NCBI RefSeq assembly: GCF_029840635.1
Contig: NZ_JAOCCU010000003.1
Span: 62,001-126,000, forward strand
Source: Mitsuaria sp. GD03876
GTDB taxonomy: Bacteria > Pseudomonadota > Gammaproteobacteria > Burkholderiales > Burkholderiaceae_C
Direction of reading: 5' to 3'
Length of the DNA stretch: 64,000 nucleotides
Position 1 is the first letter of the stretch, and each line of letters begins with the position of its first letter. The notes under the pieces were generated by a model, which saw only the letters and a list, made by a program, of their open reading frames with translations, ran no database searches and was not told the DNA's origin. Shown here one piece after another: positions 1-8,923 of the stretch. Position numbers and translations under genes: made by a program.

Positions 1-810
1 ACCGGCCGCGTGTCGGCGCTGATCAATTACGTGGTCGAGCTGCGGATGCTGGGCCTGCACGCCGAGCGCCTGGCCGACATCGCGCTGGAGCCGCCGGAGC
101 CCGACGAGGCGGTGGCCTGCGACCTCGCGCACCTGGATGCCAGCCTGGAGCTGCGCGACGTCGGGTTCCGCCACGGCGACCGGGAGCCGTGGCTGCTGCG
201 GCACGCGAATTTGGTGGTGCCGGCGGGCGAGAGCCTGGCGATCACCGGGCCGAGCGGCTCGGGCAAGACGACGTTGATGAAGCTGCTGCTGGGCCTGCTG
301 GAGCCGGTCGAGGGCGAGGTGCTCTACGGCGGCATCCCGATGCGGCAACTCGGGCTGCGCAACGTGCGCCGGCGGATCGGCACGGTGATGCAGGAGGACG
401 TGCTGCTGACGGGCTCGCTGGCGGACAACATCGCGTTCTTCGACGCGCGGCCGGATGCCGAGCGGGTGCAGGCCTGCGCGGCGCTGGCCGAGGTGCACGA
501 GGACATCCGCCGGATGCCGATGGGCTACCAGACGCTGGTGGGGGACCTGGGGAGCGGGCTGTCGGGCGGCCAGAAGCAGCGGGTGCTGCTGGCGCGGGCG
601 CTGTACTGCGGGCCGCGGATCCTGGCGCTGGACGAGGCGACCAGCCACCTGGACGTGCCCTGCGAGCGGGCGGTGACGGCGAACCTGGCGCGCTTGCCGG
701 TGACGCGGCTGGTGATCGCGCACCGGCCGGACACGATCGCCGGCGCGGAGCGCGTGGTGACGCTGGCGGGCGGCCGGCTCGACGAGAGACCGCGGATCGC
801 CGCGGGCTGA
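1..810 (+). CDS. C-terminal part of a peptidase-type ABC exporter (RaxB/CvaB-like), cut by the left edge
   Basis: The frame is open from base 1, so only the last ~269 residues are seen. They hold the end of the membrane domain (residues reading MLGLHAERLADIAL, typical of the linker in bacteriocin/peptide exporters) and a full nucleotide-binding domain: Walker A GPSGSGKTT, signature LSGGQKQR, Walker B ILALDEA and the H-loop IAHRP. Exporters of this family cut double-glycine leaders with an N-terminal C39 peptidase and move the peptide across the inner membrane; the peptidase part would lie outside the window. The family call rests on the linker and the NBD; a general ABC exporter is the alternative. 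Confidence 0.82.
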   Translation, partial: TGRVSALINYVVELRMLGLHAERLADIALEPPEPDEAVACDLAHLDASLELRDVGFRHGDREPWLLRHANLVVPAGESLAITGPSGSGKTTLMKLLLGLLEPVEGEVLYGGIPMRQLGLRNVRRRIGTVMQEDVLLTGSLADNIAFFDARPDAERVQACAALAEVHEDIRRMPMGYQTLVGDLGSGLSGGQKQRVLLARALYCGPRILALDEATSHLDVPCERAVTANLARLPVTRLVIAHRPDTIAGAERVVTLAGGRLDERPRIAAG

Positions 811-838
811 GGTCGGGCGGCCGGGCCGGCGCCGGGGC

Positions 839-1630
839 TTACTTGTTGTCGATCGGCTTGCTGACGTCGCGCTCGAACCACTTGGTCGAGATCTTGGCGT
901 AGGTGCCGTCGGCCTGCAGGTCGGCCAGGGCCTTGTCGATGGCGGCCTGGAACTTCGGGCTGCCCTTGCGGAAGGGGATGGCGTTGGTGGCGGGGTCGCC
1001 GATGGCGGCGCCGGCCTTCACCGGGAGCTTGGTCTTCTCCTTGAGGTAGGGGATGAGCAGGCTGTCGTTGAGGGCGGCGTCGATGCGGCCGGTGGCCAGG
1101 TCCTGGAGGTACTCGGTGGCACCGGGATAGGTGCGCACTTCGACACCGTCCCAGCGCTTGGCGAGGTCGGCGAAGTTGCTGCCCTGGCCGACGCCGATCT
1201 TCTTGCCCTTGAGGTCGGCCGGCGTCTGGAGCTTGCGGGTCTCGTTGGCGCGGACGATCAGCTGGGGGTAGGAGGTGACGTAGGGGGCGGAGAAGTCGAA
1301 GGTCTTGCGGCGCTCGTCGGTGGCGGCGACCTGGTTGACGATGACGTCGTACTTGCCGGCCTGCAGCCCGGCGAGGATGCCGCTCCACTCGGTGGTGGTG
1401 AATTCGGGCTTGACGCCGAGCTTGGCGGCGATGGCCTTGGCGATGTCGACGTCGAAGCCGTCGAGCTGGCCCTTGGGGTCCTTGAAGTTGAACGGGGGAT
1501 AGGTGCCCTCGACGGCGACGCGCAGGGTGCCGCGGGCCTTGATGTCGTCGAGCAGGTCGGCGGCGTGGGCCGCGAGGGAAGCGCCGGCGAGCAGCGCGGC
1601 TGCAATCAGGGAAATGCGGAGAGCTTTCAT
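839..1630 (-). CDS. Amino-acid ABC transporter periplasmic binding protein (family 3)
   Basis: 263 residues. A signal peptide (MKALRISLIAAALLAGASLA, cleavage after AHA) is followed by a family-3 solute-binding fold: TLRVAVEGTYPPFNF near the N-terminus, FDVDIAKAIAAKLG, the GLQAGKYDVIVNQV stretch and DLKGKKIGVGQGSNF in the second lobe. Such proteins capture polar amino acids, often cystine, in the periplasm. The start at 1630 was chosen over an in-frame upstream one at 1747 because it begins the signal peptide and has GAGGGG just upstream. No permease or ATPase gene lies next to it here, so substrate and partners are unknown. Confidence 0.9.
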   Translation of the reverse strand: MKALRISLIAAALLAGASLAAHAADLLDDIKARGTLRVAVEGTYPPFNFKDPKGQLDGFDVDIAKAIAAKLGVKPEFTTTEWSGILAGLQAGKYDVIVNQVAATDERRKTFDFSAPYVTSYPQLIVRANETRKLQTPADLKGKKIGVGQGSNFADLAKRWDGVEVRTYPGATEYLQDLATGRIDAALNDSLLIPYLKEKTKLPVKAGAAIGDPATNAIPFRKGSPKFQAAIDKALADLQADGTYAKISTKWFERDVSKPIDNK

Positions 1631-1720
1631 GGGACCCCTCGTTGTTCGTAGGAAGGGGCGATGTTGCCACCGTCCTTCAGAACTCTGGTGATATGCATAT
1701 GCATCGGGCACAAAGGAAAA

Positions 1721-1738
1721 CGGCCGCTTTCGCGGCCG
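1721..1738 (-). terminator. Hairpin with T-run on the minus strand
   Basis: Perfect 7-bp arms (CGGCCGC / GCGGCCG) around a 4-base loop; read on the minus strand the stem is followed by TTTTCC. It lies upstream of the binding-protein gene that ends at 839, so it would either stop leftward transcription entering that gene or sit in its leader. No leftward gene upstream explains it. Confidence 0.4.
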
Positions 1739-1831
1739 CCTCCTCATTTGCGTCTTGGGACCTGACGTCCGTCCGAGGAGGGAACTGTCAGCTCATGAGG
1801 TCCAAGCGCGTACCGGCGGAGCGTAACACGC

Positions 1832-2824
1832 ATGCTCGACACGGCAGCGAACATCCCTCTTGCGACCCATGCAGGCGCGCGGGTCCAAGCGCTGTCGCAA
1901 GCGCGCTTGAGCAACTACCGCACCTTCTTCGGGGCCGCTGACGACGACCAGGTCCTGGGGCTCTACCAATGGAACGAAGAACTCGGCGCCTGCCTGATGC
2001 GCGTCGTCGCCAAGGTCGAAGTGGTGTTGCGCAACCAGTTTCACGGCGCCTTCAGCAAGCGCCATGGCGCGACTGGAAGCTCGGGATCGAAGGACTGGTA
2101 TGCACGCGTGGATCTGAGCGTCCTGTCCAAGGCAAAGATCAGGGACATCACCCATTTCCGCCAAGGGCAGCAACACCTGCCGCGTGCGCCGGCGCCATCT
2201 CCCGACGATGTCGTTTCCCGCCTCACGTTCGGGTTCTGGTCTCATCTGCTCGACCTGAAGCGTGACATCCGAGGAAGGCCCATCGATTGGGGTCAGATCC
2301 TGCTGGAGGTGCTTCCCGGGCACCGCCAGCGACAGGTGACGCATTGGTCCAAGCAGAAGCATCAGGACGCGCTGTTCGCGCGCCTGGACCTCTGCAATGA
2401 GCTGTGCAACCGGATCGCCCACCATGAGCCGATTTGGAAGCTGGGGCCGTTGCTGAGCGAAGACCGGGCACGCCATGGCAGTCCACGCCGGCAGATCGCG
2501 CCCGCGCCGGCCAGGCCCGACGAGGCATTGACTCGCTTGCGGCTGCTCTATGGGCGGCTCACGGAGCTCCTGGGCTGGCTCGCTCCGGACGTGGCGAGCC
2601 ACCATGCAACGAGCGAATTGCACGTGCGTTGCCAGGCGCTGCTGCGACCCGACATGCTCAAGGCTTACCGGCATGGGCTTGGCCCCGCGACGATCGACAT
2701 CGGCAAGGCTCCCAGCCTGCGGGTGCTTCGCAAGGCGTTGCGGCTTGCCGCGCGTCGCCAGCAGCCGATCCTGCTCAAGGATGGTCATCGCACGATCGGC
2801 CACCTCACGGCGCTGATCCCGTGA
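1832..2824 (+). CDS. Abi_2/AbiD-like abortive-infection family protein
   Basis: 330 residues. The motif CNRIAHHEP (residues 192-200), the upstream VEVVLRNQFHGAF (about 63-75) and LTFGFWSHLL (131-140) match the Abi_2 family, whose members are HEPN-fold proteins linked to phage abortive infection. In the family the motif usually starts with Arg-Asn; here Cys192 takes the place of the Arg while Asn193, Arg194 and His197 remain, so RNase activity of a HEPN type is uncertain. Extra C-terminal sequence after ~residue 215 is not typical and is rich in Arg/Leu. It lies 147 bases before the Septu-like pair on the same strand, which suggests a small defence cluster. Start ATG at 1832 follows no strong RBS. 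Confidence 0.75.
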   Translation: MLDTAANIPLATHAGARVQALSQARLSNYRTFFGAADDDQVLGLYQWNEELGACLMRVVAKVEVVLRNQFHGAFSKRHGATGSSGSKDWYARVDLSVLSKAKIRDITHFRQGQQHLPRAPAPSPDDVVSRLTFGFWSHLLDLKRDIRGRPIDWGQILLEVLPGHRQRQVTHWSKQKHQDALFARLDLCNELCNRIAHHEPIWKLGPLLSEDRARHGSPRRQIAPAPARPDEALTRLRLLYGRLTELLGWLAPDVASHHATSELHVRCQALLRPDMLKAYRHGLGPATIDIGKAPSLRVLRKALRLAARRQQPILLKDGHRTIGHLTALIP

Positions 2825-2971
2825 AGCGCGGACGGGCGACACCCCTTCGCCACGCGGAGGTCGACCAGGTGGAAACCGGGGGGAGCTGTCCTCAATTCAT
2901 GGGATGACGCCGGACCGCGCAAGGTCTAACTTGTCCGCCGGACGGGCGGTCCAGGCCCTTCTGGAGCGGAC

Positions 2972-5900
2972 ATGAACGCAACGGTGGCGAGATGGCTCGG
3001 GCGCGGGGTCGCCTGCGGGATGGCGATCGCCTGCTCGGCAGCGATCGCGGGCATCCAGCCATCGGAAGACCGGCTGAAGGGGTACCCGTCGGCATCCGCA
3101 TCGCCCCTCCCGTTTGCGCTGCCCGCCTCGTCCGTCGCGACGCCGGCGACCGAGCCGACGGCCCGCCGCCCGACGGCGGAGCTGCCGGACTTCGTCGTGA
3201 ACGCGCGGATCGCGAGTGTCTCCCCGGCCCCCGCCGCCGGCAACGTGATCGTCGTGACGGCCGATGTCATCACCTCGACGCCGACCACGTTGCGCACCTT
3301 GGCGCAGCAGCTGCAGGTGACCGTCGACGGCGAGCTCGCCGAATCGGTGCTGCCGCCCTCGCCGGCACCGGCCACCAGCGCGGAAGGTTCCTACGCCGCG
3401 AAGGCGCAGTCGGCGGGACGCGCCCAGTCCTCCAGAAGCACGGATCAGGTCCTGCCGGTCTCCCAGGTGATGCTGTCGGTGCGGACGCCCAAGACCTTCG
3501 CCCCTCGCCTCGACGAGGCGACGGTGTCGCTTTACAGCCGCCTCGATGGCCGCATGGTCGCCAGCACCGCGGTCAAGATCGCCGCGCCCATCGCCCTGCC
3601 CATCGACGACACCTCTCCCTTTGAGGCCTGGACGAAGGACCCGAGAACCGTCGTGACCGCTCTCAGCGCCTTCGCAGCCATGGGCGCCGTCCTCTGGACG
3701 CTGCTGCGACGCAGGTCCGATGCGCAGGTGTTGCAGAACGCCACGCTCAGCAACCATCGAGCGCTCGAGGAAGCCAAGCGCACCGTCTCCGCCCTGCAGG
3801 GTTTCAAGCCGCCCCCCGAGGAACAGAAACCCGCCGCGCTGCTCCTGCCCAAGAGCCTCGAGGAAGCCGCCATCGAGGAACGGCTGGCCATCGTGCTCGG
3901 TTCCGGCGCCTCGGCGCAGGCGGGCCTGCCGACGACCTACAGCATCGCGGACCAGGTGCTGACCAAGCTCCAGCAGCGGGGTTTCATCAACGCCGACGAC
4001 GCGGACGGCCTGCGCGTGCTGGCGACCCGCGCCGGCGCGCACGCGCTGTTCGACGCGCTGGTCGCCCGTGTCCCGCCGCCGCAGATCGTCGAGCTGATCG
4101 CGGCGGACCTCCCCTCGCCGCGCACGGTGAGCGTGCTGCACGAGCAGCTGATGCGCCTGCACGTGAACGTGTTCATCGACCTCACCTGGGACGACGCGGC
4201 CCCGGAGGCCCTGAGGCGCCTCGGCGCCCAGGTGTTCACGCCCAACGAGTCCGACAAGCTCACACAGGCCCTGCGCGAGCGCCGCGTATGCCTGCTCAAG
4301 CCCTTCGGCCGGATCGGCGACCCGGACTCGGTCTGCCTGACGATGACCGACCTGCGCCGGCGCCTGGACCGCAACCCGGAGTACGCGCGCCTGCTGTCCT
4401 CCTTCCTGTCGACGCACAGCGTGCTGTTCGTCGGCGCGGACATCCGCACCATCGGCGCCTTCCTGGGCGTGCTGCCGCCGGTGGAGGCGCCGTCGCGCCG
4501 CGAGAACATCGCGGTGGTGCCGCGGCATCCGGACGACCACCTGTGGGAGCTCAGCGTCGGCGCCGCCTACGGCATCAAGCTCGCCAGCTTCGTGCCCGAC
4601 CCGACCTTCGCCGCGATCCCCGCGGCGGTGCACGCGCTCGCGAACACCGTCGACGCGGCGCTGCGCGAACGCAAGAAGGAGAGCTTCATCCAGCCGGTGC
4701 TCAAGCGCATCCACCTGGTCAACATCGGCGTGTACGAGAAGGTGTCCATCGAGGTGCACGAGGACTGGACGGTGTTCCTGGGCATGAACGGCGGCGGCAA
4801 GTCGACGATCCTGCGGGCGGTGGCGCTGGCGATGTCCGGCACCGACGACCGCGCCAACGCGCCCGCGCAGCGGCTGCTGAGGCGGTCGGCGCAGGCGGGC
4901 CAGGTCACGCTGGAGTTCAACGACAAGGACGTCGTCACCACGGAACTGGTCCGGACCTCGGACGGGGTGGAGGTGCGGGGGTCGCGGAACTCGCCGCTGC
5001 TGTTGCGGCGGATGCTGGTGCTGGGCTTCCCGGTGCTGCGCGGCGTGACGACGAAGAACCCCTCCGGGGCGCAGGCGCTGGCGATCTCCGACCCGTCGGT
5101 GAGCGACGTGGAGCCGCTGCTCGCCGGCGCGGCCGACAGCCGGCTGGACGACATGAAGCAATGGCTGGTCAACGTGACGGTCGCGGCCGAGCGCGGCGCG
5201 GCGCGCGAGAAGCGCATGCTCGCGACCGCCGAGCGCATCGTGCAGGCGATGCTGCCGGGCGAGGACGTGACGCTGGCCGGCTATGACTCGAAGAGCTACG
5301 CGGTGCTGGTGAAGACGCGGGACGGCGTGGTGGAGTTCGACGCGCTGAGCCAGGGGATGGGGTCGATCTTCAACTGGGTGGGCGTGCTGGTGCGCCGGCT
5401 CTACGACATCTATCCGAACTCCAAGCAGCCGGAGCGCGAGCATGCGCTGGTGCTGATCGACGAGCTGGACGCCCACCTGCATCCGCAATGGCAGCGGCAA
5501 CTGGTCTCGCTGGCGCGGCAGGAGTTCCCGAACGTGCAGATCGTGGCGACGACGCATTCGGCGCTGCTGGTGGGCGCGCTGAAGCCGGACGAGATCCGGG
5601 TGGTGGAGCGGGACGAGGCGACCGGGCAGATGGTGGTGCGATGCCCGGACATCGACCTGCAGGGTGGGAGCGTCGAGCAGATCCTGACGAGCCCGTTGTT
5701 CGACCTGGGCTCCACGCGCGAGCCGGATGCGGAGGTCATCATCAAGCGCTACCTGGAGCTGTACGAGCGGGAACTGCTGCTCAACGAGACGGAGCGCGCC
5801 GAACTGGAGGCGCTGCGGCCGCAGTTCGAGCGGCTGAGGTTCGGCGTGGTCGCGAAGCCCGCGCCGATGCCGGTGCTGGAACCCGGCAACCCGGTGGCGG

Positions 5901-5995
5901 AGGCGCTCGCCCAACTGCTGTCCGGCAAGCCGTTGATGCCGGTCGCGGACAGCGGCGCGCGGCGCGGCGACGCGTCGGTCTCCGAAGCACCCTGA
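2972..5995 (+). CDS. Membrane-anchored SIR2-like/AAA ATPase, PtuA-like subunit of a Septu-type system
   Basis: 1007 residues in four parts. Residues 1-27 look like a signal sequence; ~70-205 is a beta-rich segment that would be exported; 224-246 is a transmembrane helix followed by RRR. Residues ~303-550 match a SIR2-like (SIR2_2) fold: nucleotide-binding VLGSGASAQAGLPT (308-321), but the usual TNYD is LTWD (404-407) and the KxHG motif is KPFG (443-446), so the catalytic Asn and His appear lost. Residues ~575-880 form an ABC/RecF-type ATPase: GMNGGGKST (604-612), LSQGMGS (792-798), Walker B VLIDELDAHLHP (827-838) and the THS H-loop (861-863). The ATPase half resembles PtuA of Septu systems. 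The HNH gene follows after 11 bases with a good RBS. ATG at 2972 has GGAG upstream. Domain calls are from motifs only. Confidence 0.8.
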   Translation: MNATVARWLGRGVACGMAIACSAAIAGIQPSEDRLKGYPSASASPLPFALPASSVATPATEPTARRPTAELPDFVVNARIASVSPAPAAGNVIVVTADVITSTPTTLRTLAQQLQVTVDGELAESVLPPSPAPATSAEGSYAAKAQSAGRAQSSRSTDQVLPVSQVMLSVRTPKTFAPRLDEATVSLYSRLDGRMVASTAVKIAAPIALPIDDTSPFEAWTKDPRTVVTALSAFAAMGAVLWTLLRRRSDAQVLQNATLSNHRALEEAKRTVSALQGFKPPPEEQKPAALLLPKSLEEAAIEERLAIVLGSGASAQAGLPTTYSIADQVLTKLQQRGFINADDADGLRVLATRAGAHALFDALVARVPPPQIVELIAADLPSPRTVSVLHEQLMRLHVNVFIDLTWDDAAPEALRRLGAQVFTPNESDKLTQALRERRVCLLKPFGRIGDPDSVCLTMTDLRRRLDRNPEYARLLSSFLSTHSVLFVGADIRTIGAFLGVLPPVEAPSRRENIAVVPRHPDDHLWELSVGAAYGIKLASFVPDPTFAAIPAAVHALANTVDAALRERKKESFIQPVLKRIHLVNIGVYEKVSIEVHEDWTVFLGMNGGGKSTILRAVALAMSGTDDRANAPAQRLLRRSAQAGQVTLEFNDKDVVTTELVRTSDGVEVRGSRNSPLLLRRMLVLGFPVLRGVTTKNPSGAQALAISDPSVSDVEPLLAGAADSRLDDMKQWLVNVTVAAERGAAREKRMLATAERIVQAMLPGEDVTLAGYDSKSYAVLVKTRDGVVEFDALSQGMGSIFNWVGVLVRRLYDIYPNSKQPEREHALVLIDELDAHLHPQWQRQLVSLARQEFPNVQIVATTHSALLVGALKPDEIRVVERDEATGQMVVRCPDIDLQGGSVEQILTSPLFDLGSTREPDAEVIIKRYLELYERELLLNETERAELEALRPQFERLRFGVVAKPAPMPVLEPGNPVAEALAQLLSGKPLMPVADSGARRGDASVSEAP

Positions 5996-6006
5996 AGGGG
6001 GAAGGC

Positions 6007-6885
6007 ATGACCTACCAGTGTCGGAACGAGACCCATCAGGCCCCCGGCTGGAGCGAATGGCGCGAGACCTGCGCCGCGGCGCTGAAGGTGCTGGCCAACA
6101 CGCCGCCCGGTGAGCGCAGCGATCGGATCCGCCAGGACATCTACAAGGGCGGTATCGATTTCCTGATGTCGCTGACGGGCAACCACTGCGCGTATTGCGA
6201 AACGCTGATCTCGTCGTCGCCGCCGGAGCTGGAGCACTTCCGCCCGAAGGCACGCGTCGCGGACGCGAAGGCCCGCAAGGAGGGCGAGGTCCATCCTGGC
6301 TATTGGTGGCTGGCCTACACCTGGACCAACATGCTGCCGGCCTGCATCGACTGCAACCGGCAACGCCGTCATGGCGAGGAGAAGGAACTCGCGGGCAAGG
6401 GCGACCGGTTTCCGCTGGCGGACGAACGACACCGCGCCTGGGCGCCGGAGGACGACCTGCGCAGCGAGCATCCGCTGCTGCTGGACCCTTTGGCGCCTGG
6501 ATTCGATTGGGACGATCACGTCGTCTGCAACGAGGACGGCTTCTTCCAGGCCCGCAGCGAGGAAGGTGCGCGGACCATCGCGCTGCTGGGGCTCAACCAG
6601 CGCGAACTCCTGCTGGAGCAGCGCGGCATCGCCCTCCACAACGCGAGGGTGTGGATGGAGAACTACGTGTTGGCGCTGGCGGGCGGCCGACGGATGTCGT
6701 CCTTCGAGATGAACCAGCTGACCCGGATGTGGTTCGGCACGTCCGATTTCGGCAGCTTCACGCAGCGCGTGTTGAAGCAGAAGCTTCAGGACTACGAACG
6801 CGTCGGCCTGAAGGTGGTGTTCCCGCCGCCGCCTCCCGTCGATGCCGCGCAGACCGCGGCGAACGACGCTTCGGCGCCCCCCTGA
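6007..6885 (+). CDS. HNH nuclease, PtuB-like effector of the Septu-type pair
   Basis: 292 residues. Zinc-binding CAYC (61-64) and CIDCN (113-117) frame the catalytic ELEHFRPK (75-82), the arrangement of the retron/Septu-associated HNH nucleases (PtuB). In Septu the ATPase PtuA and the HNH protein PtuB form a complex that degrades nucleic acid during infection. Start at 6007 is fixed by GAAGGGGGAAGGC just upstream and by the 11-base gap to the ATPase stop, so the two are almost certainly co-transcribed and made in proportion. The C-terminus ends in a Pro/Ala-rich tail with PPPPP. All zinc and catalytic positions look intact, unlike those of the SIR2-like part of its partner. Confidence 0.88.
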   Translation: MTYQCRNETHQAPGWSEWRETCAAALKVLANTPPGERSDRIRQDIYKGGIDFLMSLTGNHCAYCETLISSSPPELEHFRPKARVADAKARKEGEVHPGYWWLAYTWTNMLPACIDCNRQRRHGEEKELAGKGDRFPLADERHRAWAPEDDLRSEHPLLLDPLAPGFDWDDHVVCNEDGFFQARSEEGARTIALLGLNQRELLLEQRGIALHNARVWMENYVLALAGGRRMSSFEMNQLTRMWFGTSDFGSFTQRVLKQKLQDYERVGLKVVFPPPPPVDAAQTAANDASAPP

Positions 6886-6890
6886 CGGTG

Positions 6891-6910
6891 TCAGAAGGCG
6901 TCAGAAGGCG
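6891..6910. repeat. Direct repeat of 10 bp at convergent gene ends
   Basis: TCAGAAGGCG occurs twice without spacing; the second copy includes the porin stop codon. It looks like a small duplication after the HNH gene. Confidence 0.7.
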
Positions 6911-7998
6911 TGCCGCGAGCCCACCGCGAAGACGGTGGGCTTCTCCCCTGCCCCCACCCCAATCGGATTGATCGCGAAGTCGTACGCCGCGCGGGCCTGG
7001 TTGTCGATGCGCGAGACGTAGGCGTAGAGCCCGGTGCGCTTGGACAGCGTGTAGTCCGCGCCCAGCGTCCACTGCCTCGCGCCGGTGTCGTCGCCAGCGA
7101 TGATGAAGCCGACGCGCGCGCCGGTGGGGCCCTTGCCGTCGCCGGCGTGGGTGAAGCTCGCGCGCAGGTTGACGGCGGGGAGCGCCTGCCAGGTCGCGGC
7201 GACGAAGAACGCGTCGCGCCGAAGCGCGCCTGTCGGCGTCTCGTAGCGCAGCCGTTCCGCGGCGGCGGCGAGTCGCCAGGCGCCGACGCGATACGCGACG
7301 CCGAGCTTGGTCGCGGCATCGGTGAGCCCCGGGCCCTGGTAGTCGCGATGGCGCTCATGCGCGAGCGCGACGTTCCACGGCCCGTCGTCCCAGCTGAGCG
7401 ACGCGGACGCCAGGTCCGGGCGGGAGCCGTTGGGGCCGATGTCGCCGTCGTTGAAGGCGTAGGCGACGCGGCCGGTGAGGCCGTGGACGGTGGGGGTCCA
7501 GTACTGGACGACGTTCTGCTGCCGGCGGTCGAAGGAGGCGGTGTTGGCGGTGTGGCTCGTCGTCGGCGCGGAGCCGTTGGCCATCAGCGCCATGTAGCCG
7601 GCGGTGGTGGGATACCAGGGATCGAAGCCGCTGGTCGAAAGCAGGTACGGCGTGCCCCAGTGGCCGGCGAACACCAATCCCCAAGGCGTCTGCAGCCCGA
7701 CGCGGGTGTCGCGGTTCGCGAGCGACGGCCCCACGCCGGTGTCGACGGCGAGCGAGCCTTCGATCTGGAACAGCGCCTGGAGGCCGGCGCCGAGCTCCTC
7801 GGTGCCGCGGAAGCCGATGACGGATCGGTTGTTGGACTCGCGGGAGACGGCGCGGTCGCGGGGCGAGTGGCCGGCATCGGCGCGCTCGAGCGAGACGTTG
7901 AGACGGCCGTAGACGGTGACGGTGGACTGGGCGCGCGCGGATGCGGCGGTCAGCGCCAGCGCGGCCAGCGCGAACGGGAGGAGGTCGCGGTACTGCAT
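6901..7998 (-). CDS. General porin (Gram-negative Porin_4 family)
   Basis: 365 residues. Signal peptide ending SARAQ, then STVTVYGRLNVSLE, the usual first strand of betaproteobacterial OmpC-like trimeric porins; GFRGTEELGAGLQALFQIE and the alternating polar/hydrophobic strands follow; the chain ends in the outer-membrane signature RHAF with terminal Phe. It forms a diffusion channel in the outer membrane. ATG at 7998 was taken; the frame stays open further upstream but that part is the overlapping CPBP gene, whose end overlaps this start by 49 bases. The stop falls in a direct repeat (6891-6910) that faces the HNH gene tail-to-tail. Confidence 0.92.
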   Translation of the reverse strand: MQYRDLLPFALAALALTAASARAQSTVTVYGRLNVSLERADAGHSPRDRAVSRESNNRSVIGFRGTEELGAGLQALFQIEGSLAVDTGVGPSLANRDTRVGLQTPWGLVFAGHWGTPYLLSTSGFDPWYPTTAGYMALMANGSAPTTSHTANTASFDRRQQNVVQYWTPTVHGLTGRVAYAFNDGDIGPNGSRPDLASASLSWDDGPWNVALAHERHRDYQGPGLTDAATKLGVAYRVGAWRLAAAAERLRYETPTGALRRDAFFVAATWQALPAVNLRASFTHAGDGKGPTGARVGFIIAGDDTGARQWTLGADYTLSKRTGLYAYVSRIDNQARAAYDFAINPIGVGAGEKPTVFAVGSRHAF

Positions 7999-8906
7999 CG
8001 GATCGACGGAGGTGGAGTCGGGGTGATGTTGTCGCGCGGACGCGGATCGTGGCTCTCTCCTTCGGGGGATGGGTGGGGGTGGCGGAAGGTGCGGTGGAGC
8101 AGGTCGAACACAAGCGCGAGCATCAGCATCGAAGCGGCTTGAAGCAGCCCGACAGGCTCGGACGGCGTCCGTGGAATGAATGCCGCGTGTGTCAGCGTGG
8201 CACCGGTCAGCAGCTTGAGCGAAGCGGACATGGCGAAGCTCAGGGCGCTGGTGCAGACGATCGACTGCGTGCGGAGGAACACGAGCCCGAGCAGCAATGC
8301 CGTCGGCAAGGCAGACCAGAAATCGGCTTGTCCAAGAGCGACGAACAACGCGCATCCGATCCAGCCCAGCCAAGGCCCGAACAGCGACGCGCCCAGCGAC
8401 TGCCAGACGGCGCGATGAAGCACCTCCGCTTGAATGGCGCCGAGCAGTAGCGGCAGCCATCCGCCGAACGCGTGCGCCGGAGTCGCCGCGGCCGGGTTGA
8501 TGACCGCCAACGACGGACGAAGCGACGTCATGAGGCTGGCACCGAAGGCCCAGAGCGTCGTCACCACGATCGCACCGACGCAGAGCAATAGCGTGACCAG
8601 CGGGCGCGGGGCCAGCAACGTCGACGCGGGTGGCACGCGTTTCATTGCCGCCAGGAACGCCCAACCCGCGAGCGCTTGTGCAAGCAGATCGAACGAAACG
8701 GTCAGCGGTGCCATCGGTTCATGGTGGTCACCCCAGAGCGCCGCTCGCACTGCCCGGATCACGACCGACACCGAGAGCCCGAGCACGTTCACCACGAACA
8801 GCAGGCCGATGAGCAGGATCAACTTTTTGAGGATGGAGGGCATGGAGATGTCGCCGGAAGGCCGTGAGGGAACCCGCCGCAGGGTGCGCAACGGGGTCTC
8901 GGTCAT
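7950..8906 (-). CDS. CPBP-family (CAAX protease/BCR) membrane protein with degenerate active site
   Basis: 318 residues with about seven hydrophobic segments. The position of the family's EExxxR motif reads AEVLHR (160-165), the second motif that should end in His reads FVALGQ (188-193), and the third reads ALSFAMSAS in place of HxxxN. All three metal or catalytic positions appear lost, so proteolysis is unlikely. Its middle is clearly related to the larger CPBP protein encoded immediately upstream (stop 18 bases away), which keeps an intact site, so it may be a paralog turned into a structural or regulatory partner. An alternative start at 8843 (MPSILKK) would give a cleaner N-terminus. Confidence 0.8.
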   Translation of the reverse strand: MTETPLRTLRRVPSRPSGDISMPSILKKLILLIGLLFVVNVLGLSVSVVIRAVRAALWGDHHEPMAPLTVSFDLLAQALAGWAFLAAMKRVPPASTLLAPRPLVTLLLCVGAIVVTTLWAFGASLMTSLRPSLAVINPAAATPAHAFGGWLPLLLGAIQAEVLHRAVWQSLGASLFGPWLGWIGCALFVALGQADFWSALPTALLLGLVFLRTQSIVCTSALSFAMSASLKLLTGATLTHAAFIPRTPSEPVGLLQAASMLMLALVFDLLHRTFRHPHPSPEGESHDPRPRDNITPTPPPSIRCSTATSSRSRWPRWR

Positions 8907-8923
8907 GAAGTGACTTCGATGAG

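Noticed and set aside
2897-6253. A very long minus-strand open frame opposite the SIR2/ATPase gene
   Set aside because: Its product is an Arg/His/Gln-rich string with no domains, the usual shadow of GC-rich codon bias; the plus strand shows clear motifs.
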